From Aplectana chamaeleonis (taxonomy: Eukaryota > Nematoda > Chromadorea > Rhabditida > Cosmocercidae), in assembly GCA_029168955.1 (NCBI GenBank), contig JAPDOI010001359.1, positions 124,001 to 188,000 on the forward strand: DNA of 64,000 nt, written 5' to 3'. The position numbers and the translations under genes are program-made. The stretch's first letter is position 1, and the number at the start of each line of letters is the position of its first letter. Below the pieces are notes generated by a model. It was not told where the DNA came from. It saw nothing but the letters and a program-made list of their open reading frames with translations, and ran no database searches. Of the stretch, positions 43,403 to 57,300 are shown one piece after another.

Positions 43403-46400
43403 TCGTGGAAGTGTGCAGGACGTAGAGAATGTGTGCAGGACCTCAGTAGGAGTGTGCAGGACATCATGGGACCTGTGCAGGACCTCAGTAGGAGTGTGCA
43501 GGACATCATGGGACCTGTGCAGGACCTCAGTAGGAAGTGTGCAGGACATCATGGAACGTGTGCAGGACCGTAGTAGAAGTGGACAGGACATCATGGGACG
43601 TGTGCAGGACCCCAGTAGGAGTGTGCAGGACGTCGTAGAATGTGTGCAGGACCTCAGTAGGAGTGTGCAGGACATCATGGAACGTGTGAAAGACCTCAGT
43701 AGGAGTGTGCAGGACATCATGGAACGTGTGCAGGACCGTATTAGGAGTGTGCAGGACATCATGGAACGTGTGCAGGACCCCAGTAGGGGTGTGTAGGACG
43801 TCGTAAGAATGTGTGCAGGACCTGAGTAGGAGTGTGCAAGACATCATGGGACATGTGCAGGACCTCAGTAGGAGTGTGCATGACATTATAGGACCTGTGC
43901 AGGACCTTAGTAAGTGTGCAGGACATCATGGAACGTGTGCAGGACCGTATTAGGAGTGTGACAGGACATCATGGGACGTGTGCAGGACCCCAGTAGGAGT
44001 GTGCAGGACGTCGTAGAATGTGTGCGGGACCTCCCGGTAGGAGTGTGCAGGACATCATGGGACCTGTGCAGGACCTCAGTAGGAGTGTGCAGGACATCAT
44101 GGGACCTGTGCAGGACCTCAGTAGGAGTGTGCAGGACATCATGGAACGTGTGCAGGACCGTAGTAGGAGTGGACAGGACATCATGGGACGTGTGCAGGAC
44201 ATCAGTAGGAAGTGTGCAGGACGTCGTGGAATGTGTGCAGGACCTCAGTAGGAGTGTGCAGGACATCATGGGACCTGTGCAGGACCTCAGTAGGAGTGTG
44301 CAGGACATCATGGGACCTGTGCAGGACCTCAGTAGGGGTGTGCAGGACATCATGGAACGTGTGCAGGACCGTAGTAGGAGTGGACAGGACATCATGGGAC
44401 GTGTGCAGGACCCCAGTAGGGGTGTGCAGGACGTCGTAGAATGTGTGCAGGACCTCAGTAGGAGTGTGCAGGACATCATTGAACGTGTGCAAGACCTCAG
44501 TAGGAGTGTGCAGGACATCATGGAACGTGTGCAGGACCTCAGTAGGAGTGTTCAGGACATTATGGGACCTGTGCAGGACCCCAGAAGGGGTTTGCAGGAC
44601 GTCGTAGATTGTGTGCAGGACCTCAGTAGGAGTGTGCAGGACATCATGGGACCTGCGCAGGACCTCAGTAGGAGTGTGCAGGACATCATGAGACCTGTGC
44701 AGGACCTCAGTAGGAGTGTGCAGGACATCATGGAACGTGTGCAAGACCTTATTAGGAGTGGACAGGACATCATGGGACGTGTGCAGGACCCCAGTAGGGG
44801 TGTGCAGGACGTCGTAGAATGTGTGCGGGACCTCAGTAGGAGTGTGCAGGACATCATGGGACCTGTGCAGGACCTCCAGTAGGAGTGTGCAGGACATCAT
44901 GGGACCTGTGCAGGACCTCTCAGTAGGAGTGTGCAGGACATCATGGAACGTGTGCAGGACCGTAGTAGGAGTGGACAGGACATCATGGGACGTGTGCAGG
45001 ACCTCAGTAGAGTGTGCAGGACATCATGGAGATGTGTGCAGGACCTCAGTAGGAGTGTGCAGGACATCATGGGACCTGTGCAGGACCTCAGTAGGAGTGT
45101 GCAGGACATCATGGGACCTGTGCAGGACCTCAGTAGGAGTGTGCAGGACATCATGGAACGTGTGCAGGACCGTAGTAGGAGTGGACAGGACATCATGGGA
45201 CGTGTGCAGGACCCCAGTAGGGGTGTGCAGGACGTCGTAGAATGTGCGCAGGACCTCAGTAGGAGTGTGCAGGACATCATGGAACGTGTGCAAGACCTCA
45301 GTAGGAGTGTGCAGGACATCATGGAACGTGTGCAGGACCGTATTAGGAGTGGACAGGACATCATGGGACGTGTGCAGGACCCCAGTAGGGGTGTGCAGGA
45401 CGTCGTAGAATGTGTGCAGGACCTCAGTAGGAGTGTGCAGGACATCATGGGACCTGTGCAGGACCTCAGTAGGAGTGTGCAGGACATCATGGGACCTGTG
45501 CAGGACCTCAGTAGGAGTGTGCAGGACATCATGGAACGTGTGCAAGACCTTATTAGGAGAGTGCAGGACATCATGGGACCTGTGCAGGGCCCCAGTAGGG
45601 GTGTGCTGGACGTCGTAGAGTGCGTGCAGGACCTCAGTAGGAGTGTGCAGGAAAGCATGAGACCTGTGAAGGACCTAAGTAGGAGTGTGCAGGACATTAT
45701 GAGACCTGTGCAGGACCCCAGTAGGAAGTGTGCAGGACATCATGGAACGTGTGCAGGACCGTAGTAGGAGTGGACAGGACATCATGGGACGTGTGCAGGA
45801 CCTCAGTAGGAGTGTGCAGGACATCATGGTAGACATGTGTGCAGGACCTCAGTAGGAGTGTGCAGGACATCATGGAACGTGTGCAAGACCTCAGTAGGAG
45901 TGTGCAGGACATCATGGGACCTGTGCAGGACCTCAGTAGGAGTGTGCAGGACATCATGGAACGTGTGCAGGACCGTAGTAGGAGTGGACAGGACATCATG
46001 GAACGTGTGCAGGACCCCAGTAGGGGTGTGCAGGACGTCGTAGAATGTGTGCAGGACCTCAGTAGGAGTGTGCAGGACATCATGGAACGTGTGCAAGACC
46101 TCAGTAGGAGTGTGCAGGACATCATGGAACGTGTGCAGGACCGTAGTAGGAGTGGACAGGACATCATGGGACGTGTGCAGGACCCCAGTAGGGGTGTGCA
46201 GGACGTCGTAGAATGTGTGCGGGACCTCAGTAGGAGTGTGCAGGACATCATGGGACCTGTGCAGGACCTCAGTAGGAGTATGCAGGACATCATGGAACGT
46301 GTGCAGGACCGTAGTAGGAGTGGACAGGACATCATGGAACGTGTGCAGGACCGTATTAGGAGTGTGCAGGACCTCATGGGACCTGTGCAGGACCTCAGTA

Positions 46401-49400
46401 GGGGTGTGCAGGACGTCGTAGATTGTGTGCGGGACCTCAGTAGGAGTGTGCAGGACATCATGGGACCTGTGCAGGACCTCAGTAGGAGTGTGCAGGACAT
46501 CATGGGACCTGTGCAGGACGGCAGTAGGAGAGTGCAGGACATCATGGAACGTGTGCAGGACCGTAGTAGGAGTGGACAGGACATCATGGGACGTGTGCAG
46601 GACCTCAGTAGGAGTGTGCAGGACATCATGGATCGTGTGCAAGACCTAAGTAGGAGTGTGCAGGACATCATGGGACCTGTGCAGGACCTCAGTAGGAGTG
46701 TGCAGGACATCATGGGACCTGTGCAGGACCGTAGTAGAGTGGACAGGACATCATGGGACGTGTGCAGGACCCCAGTAGGGGTGTGCAGGACATCGTAGAC
46801 ATGTGCAGGACCTCGGTAGGAGTGTGCAGGACATCATGGGACCTGTGCAGGACCTCAGTAGGAGTGTGCAGGACATCATGGAACGTGTGCAGGACCTCAG
46901 TAGGAGTGTGCAGGACATCATGGAACGTGTGCAGGACCGTAGTAGGAGTGGACAGGACATCATGGGACGTGTGCAGGACCCCAGTAGGGGTGTGCAGGAC
47001 GTCGTAGAATGTGTGCAGGACCTCAGTAGGAGTGTGCAGGACATCATGGAACGTGTGCAAGACCTCAGTAGGAGTGTGCAGGACATCATGGAACGTGTGC
47101 AAGACCTTAGTAGGAGTGTGCAGGACATCATGGGACCTGTGCAGGACCTCAGTAGGAGTGTGCAGGACGTCGTAGAATGTGTGCAGGTCCTCATGGAGCC
47201 TGTGCAAGACCCCAGTAGGAGTGTGCAGGACATTATGGGACCTGTGCAGGACCTCAGTAGGAGTGTGCAGGACATCATGGAACGTGTGCAGGACCGTAGT
47301 AGGAGTGGCCAGGACATCATGGGACGTGTGCAGTACCCCAGTAGGGGTGTGCAGGACGTCGTAGAATGTGTGCAGGACCTCAGTAGGGTGTGCAGGACAT
47401 CATGGGACCTGTGCAGGACCTCAGTAGGAAGTGTGCAGGACATCATGGGACGTGTGAAGGACCTCAGAAGGAGTGTGCAGGACATCATGGAACGTGTGCA
47501 GGACCTTAGTAGGAGTGGACAGGACATCATGGGACGTGTGCATGACCCCAGTAGGGGTGTGCAGGACGTCGTTGAATGTGTGCAGGACCTCAGTATGAGT
47601 GTGCAGGACATCATGGAACGTGTGCAGGACCTCAGTAGGAGTGTGCAGGACATCACGGGACCTGTGCAGGACCTCAGTAGGAGTGTGCAGGACATCATGG
47701 AACGTGTGCAGGACCGTAGTAGTAGTGGGCAGGACATCATGGGCCGTGTGCAGGACCCCAGTAGGAGTGTGCAGGACATCATGGAACGTGTGCAGGACCT
47801 TAGTAGGAGTATGCAGGACATCATGGAACGTGTGCAAGACCTTAGTAGGAGTGTGCAGGACATCATGGAACGTGTGCAGGACCGTATTAGGAGTGGACAG
47901 GACATCATGGGACGTGTGCAGGACCCCAGTAGGAGTGTGCAGGACGTCATAGAATGTGTGCAAGACCTCAGTAGGAGTGTGCAGGACATCATGGGACCTG
48001 TGCAGGACCTCAGTAGGAGTGTGCAGGACATCATGGGACCTGTGCAGCAGTGTGCAGCACATCATGGAACGTGTGCTGGACCGGATTAGGAGTGGACAGG
48101 ACATCATGGGACGTGTGCAGGACCCCAGTAGGGGTGTGCAGGACGTCGTAGAATGTGTGCAGGACCTCAGTAGGAGTGTGCAGGACATCATGGGACCTGT
48201 GCAGGACCTCAGTAGGAGTGTGCAGGACATCATGGGACCTGTGCAGGACCTCAGTAGGAGTGTGCAGGACATCATGGAACGTGTGCAGGACCGTAGTAGG
48301 AGTGGACAGGACATCATGGAACGTGTGCAGGACACCCAGTAGAGTGTGCAGGACATCATGGGACCTGTGCAGGACCTTAGTAGGAGTGTGCAGGACATCA
48401 TGGGACCTGTGCAGGACCTTAGTAGGAGTGTGCAGGACATCATGGGACCTATGCAGGACCTCAGTAGGAGTGTGCAGGACATCACGGAACGTGTGCAGGA
48501 CCGTAGTAGGAGTGGGCAGGACATCATGGGACGTGTGCAGGACCCCAGCAGGGGTGTGCAGGACGTCGTAGAATGTGTGCAGGACCTCAGTAGGAGTGTG
48601 CAGGACATCATGGAACGTGACCTTCGTAGGAGTGTAGACATCAGGACCTGTCAGTAGGAGTGTGCAGGACATCATGGAACGTGTGCAGGACCGTATTAGG
48701 AGTGGACAGGACATCATGGGACGTGTGCAGGACCCCAGTAGGGGTGTGCAGGACGTCGTGGGAACGTGTGCAGGACCTCAGTAGGAGTGTGCAGGACATC
48801 ATGGGACCTGTGCAGGACCTCCAGTAGGAGTGTGCAGGACATCACGGGACCTGTGCAGGACCTCAGTAGGAGTGTGCAGGGCATCATTGAACGTGTGCAG
48901 GACCGTAGTAGGAGTGTGCAGGACATCATGGGACGTGTGCAGGACCCCAGTAGGGGTGTGCAGGACGTCGTAGAATGTGTGCGGGACCTCAGTAGGAGTG
49001 TGCAGGACATCATGGGACCTGTGCAGGACCTCAGTAGGAGTGTGCAGGACATCATGGGACCTGTGCAGGACCTCAGTAGGAGTGTGCAGGACATCATGGA
49101 ACGTGTGCAGGACCGTAGTAGGAGTGGACAGGACATCATGGGACGTGTGCAGGACATCATGGAACGTGAGTGTGTCGTAGAATGTGTGCGGGACCTCAGT
49201 AGGAGTGTGCAGGACATCATGGGACCTGTGCAGGACCTCAGTAGGAGTGTGCAGGACATCATGGGACCTGTGCAGGACCTCAGTAGGAGTGTGCAGGACA
49301 TCATGGGACGTGTGCAGGACCTTAGTAGGAGTGGACAGGACATCATGGGACGTGTGCAGGACCCCAGGTAGGGTGTGCAGGACGTCGTAGAATGTGTGCA

Positions 49401-52400
49401 GGACCTCAGTAGGAGTGTGCAGGACATCATGGGACCTGTGCAGGAGTGTGCAGGACATCATTGAACGTGTGCAGGACCGTATTAGGAGTGGACAGGACAT
49501 CATGGGACGTGTGCAGGACCCCAGTAGGGGTGTGCAGGACGTCGTAGAATGTGTGCGGGACCTCAGTAGGAGCGTGCAGGACATCATGGGACCTGTGCAG
49601 GACCTCAGTAGGAGTGTGCAGGACATCATGGGACCTGTGCAGGACCTCAGTAGGAGTGTACAGGACATCATCGAACGTGTGCAGGACCGTAGTAGGAGTG
49701 GGCAGGACATCATGGGCCGTGTGCAGGACCCCAGTAGGGGTGTGTAGGACGTCGTAGAATGTCTGCAGGACCTCAGTAGGAGTGTGCAGGACACCATGGA
49801 ACCTGTGCAGGACCTCAGTAGGAGTGTGCAGGACATCATGGAACGTGTGCAGGACCGTAGTAGGAGTGGGCAGGACATCATGGGCCGTGTGCAGGACCGT
49901 AGTAGGAGTGGACAGGACATCATGGGACGTGTGCAGGACATCATGGAACGTGAGTGTGTCGTAGAATGTGTGCAGGACCTCAGTAGGAGTGTGCAGGACA
50001 TCATGGGACCTGTGCAGGACCTTAGTAGGAGTGTGCAGGACATCATGGGTCCTGTTCAGGACCTTAGTAGGAGTGGGCAGGACATCATGGAACTTGTGCA
50101 AGACCTTAGTAGGAGTGGGCAGGACATCATGGGACGTGTGCAGGACCCCAGTAGGGGTGTGCAGGACGTCGTAGAATGTGTGCAGGACCTCAGTAGGAGT
50201 GTGCAGGACATCATGGAACGTGTGCAAGACCTCAGTAGGAGTGTGCAGGACATCATGGAACGTGTGCAGGACCGTAGTAGGAGTGGGCAGGACATCATGG
50301 GACGTGTGCAGGACCCCAGTAGGGGTGTGCAGGACGTCGTAGAATGTGTGCAGGACCTCAGTAGGAGTGTGCAGGACATCATGGAACGTGTGCAAGACCT
50401 TGGTAGGAGTGTGCAGGACATCATGGGACCTGTGCAGGACTTCAGTAGGAGTGTGCAGGACATCATGGGACCTGTGCAGGACCTCAGTAGGAGTGTGCAG
50501 GACATTATGAGACCTGTGCAGGACCCCAGTAGGGGTGTGCAGGACGTCGTAGAATGTGCGCAGGACCTCAGTAGGAGCGTGCAGTACATCATGGGACCTG
50601 TGCAAGACCTCAGTAGGAGTGTGCAGGAAATTATGAGACCTGTGCAGGACCTCAGTAGGAGTGTGCAGGACATTATGAGACCTGTGCAGGACCCCAGTAG
50701 GGGTGTGCAGGACGTCGTGGGATGTGCGCAGGACCTCAGTAGGGAGTGTGCAGGACATCATGGGACGTGTGCAGGACCTCAGTAGGAGTGTGCAGGACAT
50801 CATGGGACCTGTGCAGGACCTCAGTAGGGAGTGTGCAGGACATCATTGGACCTGTGCAGGACCTCAGTAGGAGTGTGCAGGACATCATGGAACGTGTGCA
50901 AGACCTTAGTAGGAGTGTGCAGGACATCATGGGACGTGTGCAGGACCCCAGTAGGAGTGTGCACGACGTCGTAGAATGTGTGCAGGACCTCAGTAGGAGT
51001 GTGCAGGACATCATGAGACCTGTGCAGGACCTCAGTAGGAGTATGCTGGACATCATGTAACGTGTGCAGGACCGTAGTAGGAGTGGGCAGGACATCATGG
51101 GACCTGTGCAGGACCTCAGTAGGAGTATGCTGGACATCATGTAACGTGTGCAGGACCGTAGTAGGAGTGGGCAGGACATCATGGGACCTGAGCAGGACCT
51201 CAGTAGGAGTGTGCAGGACATCATGGGACCTGTGCAGGACCTCAGTAGGAGTGTGCAGGACATCATGGAACGTGTGCAGGACCGTAGTAGGAGTGGGCAG
51301 GACATCATGGGACGTGTGCAGGACCCCAGTAGGGGTGTGCAGGACGTCGTAGAATGTGTGCAGGACCTCAGTAGGAGTGTGCAGGACATCATGGGACCTG
51401 TGCAGGACCTTAGTAGGAGTGTGCAGGACATCATGGGACCTATGCAGGACCTCAGTAGGAGTGTGCAGGACATCACGGAACGTGTGCAGGACCGTAGTAG
51501 GAGTGGGCAGGACATCATGGAACGTGTGCAAGACCATCATGGAACGAGTGTGCAGGACATCATGGAACGTGTGCAAGGACCTCAGTAGGAGTGTGCAGGA
51601 CATCATGGGACCTGTGCAGGACCTCAGTAGGAGTGTGCAGGACATCATGGACCTGTGCAGGACCTCAGTAGGAGTGTGCAGGACATCATGGAACGTGTGC
51701 AAGACCTTAGTAGGAGTGTGCAGGACATCATGGGACCTGTGCAGGAGACCTCAGTAAGGGGTGTGCAGGACGTCATGGAGAATGTGTGCAGGACCTCAGT
51801 AGGAGTGTGCAGGACATCATGGAACGTGTGCAAGACCTCAGTAAGGAGTGTGCAGGACATCATGGAACGTGTGCAGGACCTTAGTAGGAGTGTGTGCAGG
51901 ACATCATGGGACCTGTGCAGGACCTCAGTAGGAGTGTGCAGGACATCATGGAACGTGTGCAGGACCTCAGTAGGAGTGTGCAGGACATCATGGGACTGTG
52001 CAGGACCTCAGTAGGAGTGTGCAGGACATCATGGGACCTGTGCAGGACCTCAGTAGGAGTGTGCAGGACATCATGGAACGTGTGCAGGACCGTAGTAAGG
52101 AGTGTGCAGGACATCATGGGACCTGTGCAGGACCCCAGTAGGAGTGTGCAGGACGTCGTGGAACGTGTGTGCAGGACCTCAGTAGGAGTGTGCAGGACAT
52201 CATGGGACCTGTGCAGGACCTCAGTAGGAAGTGTGCAGGACATCATGGGACCTGTGCAGGACCTCAGTAGGAGTGTGCAGGACATCATGGAACGTGTGCA
52301 GGACCTTAGTAGGAGTGTGCAGGACATCATGGGACGTGTGCAGGACCTCAAGGAAGTGTGCAGGACATCATGGGAACCTGTGCAGGACCTCCAGTAGGAG

Positions 52401-52569
52401 TGTGCAGGACATCATGGAACGTGTGCAAGACCTTAGTAGGAGTGTGCAGGACATCATGGGACCTGTGCAGGACCTCAGTAAGTGTGCAGGACATCATGGA
52501 ACGTGTGCAGGACCGTAGTAGGAGTGTGCAGGACATCATGGAACGTGTGCAGGACCCCAGGTAGGGAGT

Positions 52570-54330
52570 GTGCAGGACATCATGGTACCTGTGCAGGACC
52601 TCAGTAGAAGTGTGCAGAACATCACGGAACGTGTGCAAGACCTTAGTAGGAGTGTGCAGGACATCATGGGACCTGTGCAGGACCTCTGTTGGAGTGTGCA
52701 GGACATCATTGAACGTGTGCAGGACCGTAGTAGGAGTGTGCAGGGCATCATGGAACGCGTGCAAGACCTCAGTAGGAGTGTGCAGGACATCATGGGACCT
52801 GTGCAGGACCTCAGTAGGAGTGTGCAGGACATCATGGAACGTGTGCAGGACCGTAGTAGGAGTGTGCAGGACATCATGGGACCTGTGCAGGACCTCGTAG
52901 GAGTGTGCAGGACATCATTGAACGTGTGCAGGACCGTAGTAGGAGTGTGCAGGACATCATGGGACGTGTGCAGGACTCCAGTAGGGGTGTGCAGGACATC
53001 ATGGGACCTGTGCAGGACTTCAGTAGGAGTGTGCAGGACATCATGGAACGTGTGCAAGACCTTAGTAGGAGTGTGCAGGACATCACGGGACCTGTGCAGG
53101 ACCTCAGTAGGAGTGTGCAGGACATCATGGGACGTGTGCAGGACCGAAGTAGGGAGTGGACAGGACATCATGGGACGTGTGCAGGACCCCAGTAGCAGTG
53201 TGCAGGACGTCGTAGAATGTGTGCAGGACCTCAGTAGGAGTGTGCAGGACATCATGGAACGTGGCCAAGACCTTAGTAGGAGTGTGCAGGACATCATGGG
53301 ACCTGTGCAGGACCTCAGTAGGAGTGTGCAGGACATCATGGAACGTGTGCAGGACCTTAGTAGGAGTGTGCAGGACATCATGGGACCTGTGCAGGACCTC
53401 AGTAGGAGTGTGCAGGACATCATGGAACGTGTGCAGGACCTCAGTAGGAGTGTGCAGGACATCATGGAACGTGTGCAAGACCTTAGTAGGAGTGTGCAGG
53501 ACATCAAGGGACCTGTGCAGTACCTCAGTAGGAGTGTGCAGGACATCATGGAACGTGTGCAGGACCGTAGTAGGAGTGGACAGGACGTCGTAGAATGTGT
53601 GCAGGACCTCAGTAGGAGTGTGCAGGACATCATGGAACGTGTGCAAGACCTTAGTAGGAGTGTGCAGGACATCATGGGACCTGTGCAGGACCTCAGTAGG
53701 AGTGTGCAGGACATCATGGAACGTGTGCAGGACCGTAGTAGGAGTGGACAGGACATCATGGGACGTGTGCAGGACCCCAGTAGGGGTGTGCAGGACGTCG
53801 TAGAATGTGTGCAGGACCTCAGTAGGAGTGTGCAGGACATCATGGAACGTGTGCAAGACCTTAGTAGGAGTGTGCAGGACATCATGGGACCTGTGCAGGA
53901 CCTCAGTAGGAGTGTGCAGGACATCATGGAACGTGTGCAGGACCGTAGTAGGAGTGTGCAGGACATCATGAAACGTGTGCAGGACCTCAGGAGGAGTGTG
54001 CAGGACATCATGGATCGTGTGCAAGACCTCAGTAGGAGTGTGCAGGACATCATGGAACGTGTGCAAGACCTTAGTAGGAGTGTGCAGGACATCATGGGAC
54101 CTGTGCAGGACCTCAGTAGGAGTGTGCAGGACATCATGGAACGTGTGCAGGACCTCAGTAGGAGTGTAGAGGACATCATGGGACGTGTGAAGGACCTCAG
54201 TAGGAGTGTGCAGGACATCATGGAACGTGTGCAGAACCTCAGTAGGAGTGTGCAGGACATCATGGAACGTGTGCAAGACCTTAGTAGGAGTGTGCAGGAC
54301 ATCATGGGACCTGTGCAGGACCTCCAGTAG
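52570..54330 (+). other. 586-codon open frame in the satellite with heptad repeat
   Basis: In this frame the 21-bp unit is exactly seven codons, VQDIMER or VQDLSRS, so V and I/L fall at positions a and d of a coiled-coil heptad; the last 400 or so codons stay in this register. A 589-codon frame runs antisense over nearly the same interval (54305-52536). No promoter, splice site or unique flanking domain supports expression. Best read as satellite by-product; see the findings for why it deserves a test. Confidence 0.15.
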
Positions 54331-57300
54331 GAGTGTGCAGGACATCATGGAACGTGTGCAAGACCTTAGTAGGAGTGTGCAGGACATCATGGGACGTGTG
54401 CAGGACCCCAGTAAGGGGTGTGCAGGACATCATGGAATGTGTGCAGGACCTCAGTAGGAGTGTGCAGGACATCATGGAACGTGTGCAAGACCTTAGTAGG
54501 AGTGTGCAGGACATCATGGGACCTGTGCAGGACCTCGGTAGAAGTGTGCAGGACATCATGGAACGTGTGCAAGACCCCAGTAGGAGTGTGCAGGACATCA
54601 TGGGACCTGTGCAGGACCTCAGTAGGAGTGTGCAGGACATCATGGAACGTGTGCAGGACCTCAGTAGGAGTGTGCAGGACATCATGGAACGTGTGCAGGA
54701 CCCCAGTAAGGGGTGTGCAGGACGTCGTAGAATGTGTGCAGGACTTCAGTAGTAGTATGCAGGACATCATGGAATGTGTGCAGGACCTCAGAAGGAGTGT
54801 GCAGGACATCATGGAACGTGTGCAAGACCTTAGTAAGGATGTGCAGGACATCATGGGACGTGTGCAGGACCCCAGTAGGGGTGTGCAGGACATCATGGAC
54901 CTGTGCAGGACCTCAGTAGGAGTGTGCAGGACATCATGGAACGTGTGCAAGACCTTAGTAGGAGTGTGCATGACATCATGGGACCTGTGCAGGACCTCAG
55001 TAGAAGTGTGCAGGACATCATGGAACGTGTGCAGGACCGTAGTAGGAGTGTGCATGACATCATGGGACCTGTGCAGGACCTCAGTAGAAGTGTGCAGGAC
55101 ATCATGGAACGTGTGCAAGACCTTAATAGGAGTGTGCAGGACATCATGGAACGTGTGCAAGACCTTAGTGGGAGTGTGCAGGACATCATGGGACCTGTGC
55201 AGGACCTTAGTAGGAGGGTGCAGGACATCATGGAACGTGTGCAAGGAATTAGTAGGAGTGTGCAGGACATCATGGGACCTGTGCAGGACTTCAGTAGCAG
55301 TGTGCAGGACATCATGGAATGTGTGCAGGACCTCAGTAGGAGTGTGCCGGACATCATGGAACGTGTGCAAGACCTTAGCAGGAGTGTGCAGGACATCATG
55401 GGACCTGTGCAGGACCTCAGTAGGAGGGTGCAGGACATCATGGAACGTGTGCAGGACCGTAGTAGGAGTGTGCAGGACATCATGGGACTTGTGCAGGACC
55501 CCCGTAGGGGTGTGCAGGACGTCGTAGAACCTGTGCAGGACCTCAGTAGGAGTGTGCAGGACATCATGGAACGTGTGCAGGACCTTAGTAGGAGTGTGCA
55601 GGACATCATGGGACCTGTGCAGGACCTCAGTAAGGAGTGTGCAGGACATCATGGAACGTGTGCAAGACCTTAGTAGGAGTGGTGCAGGACATCATGGGAC
55701 GTGTGCAGGACCTTGGTAGGAAGTGTGTGCAGGACATCATGGGACCTGTGCAGGACCTCAGTAGGAGTGTGCAGGACATCATGGAACGTGTGCAAGACCT
55801 TAGTAAGGAGTGTGCAGGACATCATGGGACCTGTGCAGGACCTCAGTAGGGAGTGTGCAGGACATCATGGAACGTGTGCAGGACCGTAGTAGGAGTGTGC
55901 AGGACATCATGGGACGTGTGCAGGACCCCAGTAGGGGTGTGCAGGACATCATAGAATGTGTGCAGGACCTTAGTAAGAGTGTGCAGTACATCATGAAACG
56001 TGTGCAGGACCTCAGTAGGAGTGTGCAGGACATCATGGAACGTGTGCAAGACCTCAGTAGGAGTGTGCAGGACATCATGGGACCTGTGCAGGACCTCAGT
56101 AAGAGTGTGCAGGACATCATAGTACGTGTGCAGGACCTCAGTAGGAGTGTGCAGGACATCATGGAACGTGTGCAAGACCTTAGTAGGAGTGTGCAGGACA
56201 TCATGGGACCTGTGCAGGACCTCAGTAGGAGTGTGCAGGACATCATGGGACCTGTGCAGGACCTCAGTAGGAGTGTGCAGGACATCATGGAACGTGTGCA
56301 AGACCTTAGTAGGAGTGTGCAGGACATCATGGGACCTGTGCAGGACCTCAGTAGGAGTGTGCAGGACATCATCGAACGTGTGCAGGACCGTAGTAGGAGT
56401 GCAGGACATCATGGGACGTGTGCAGGACCTCAGTAGGAGTGTGCAGGACGTCGTAGAATGTGCAGGACCTCAGTAGGAGTGTGCAGGACATCATGGAACG
56501 TGTGCAAGACCTTGGTAGGAGTGTGCAGGACATCATGGGACCTGTGCAGGACCTCAGTAGGAAGTGTGCAGGACATCATGGAACGTGTGCAAGACCTTAG
56601 TAAGGAGTGTGCAGGACATCATGGGACCTGTGCAGGACCTCAGTAGGAAGTGTGCAGGACATCATGGGACGTGTGCAGGACCTCAGTAGGAGTGTGCAGG
56701 ACATCATGGGACCTGTGCAGGACCTCAGTAGGGTGTGCAGGACATCATGGAACGTGTGCAAGACCTTAGTAGGAGTGTGCAGGACATCATGGGAACCTGT
56801 GCAGGACCTCAGTAGGGAGTGTGCAGGACATCATGGAACGTGTGCAGGACCTTAGTAGAGTGCAGGACATCATGGGACGTGTGCAGGACCTCAGTAGGAG
56901 TGTGCAGGACGTCATAGGAATGTGTGCAGGACCTCAGTAGGAGTGTGCAGGACATCATGGAACGTGTGCAAGACCTTAGTAGGAGTGTGCAGGACATCAT
57001 GGGACCTGTGCAGGACCTCAGTAGGAGTGTGCAGGACATCATGGAACGTGTGCAGGACCGGAGTAGGGAGTGTGCAGGACATCAAGGAACTTGTGCAGGA
57101 CCCCGGACGGGGTGTGTAGGACGTCGTAGAATGTGTGCAAGATCTCAGTAGGAGTGTGCAGGACATCATGGAACGTGTGCAAGACCTTAGTAGGAGTGTG
57201 CAGGACATCATGGGACCTGTGCAGGACCTCAGTAGGAGTGTGCAGGACATCATGGAACGTGTGCAAGACCTTAGTAGGAGTGTGCAGGACATCATGGGAC

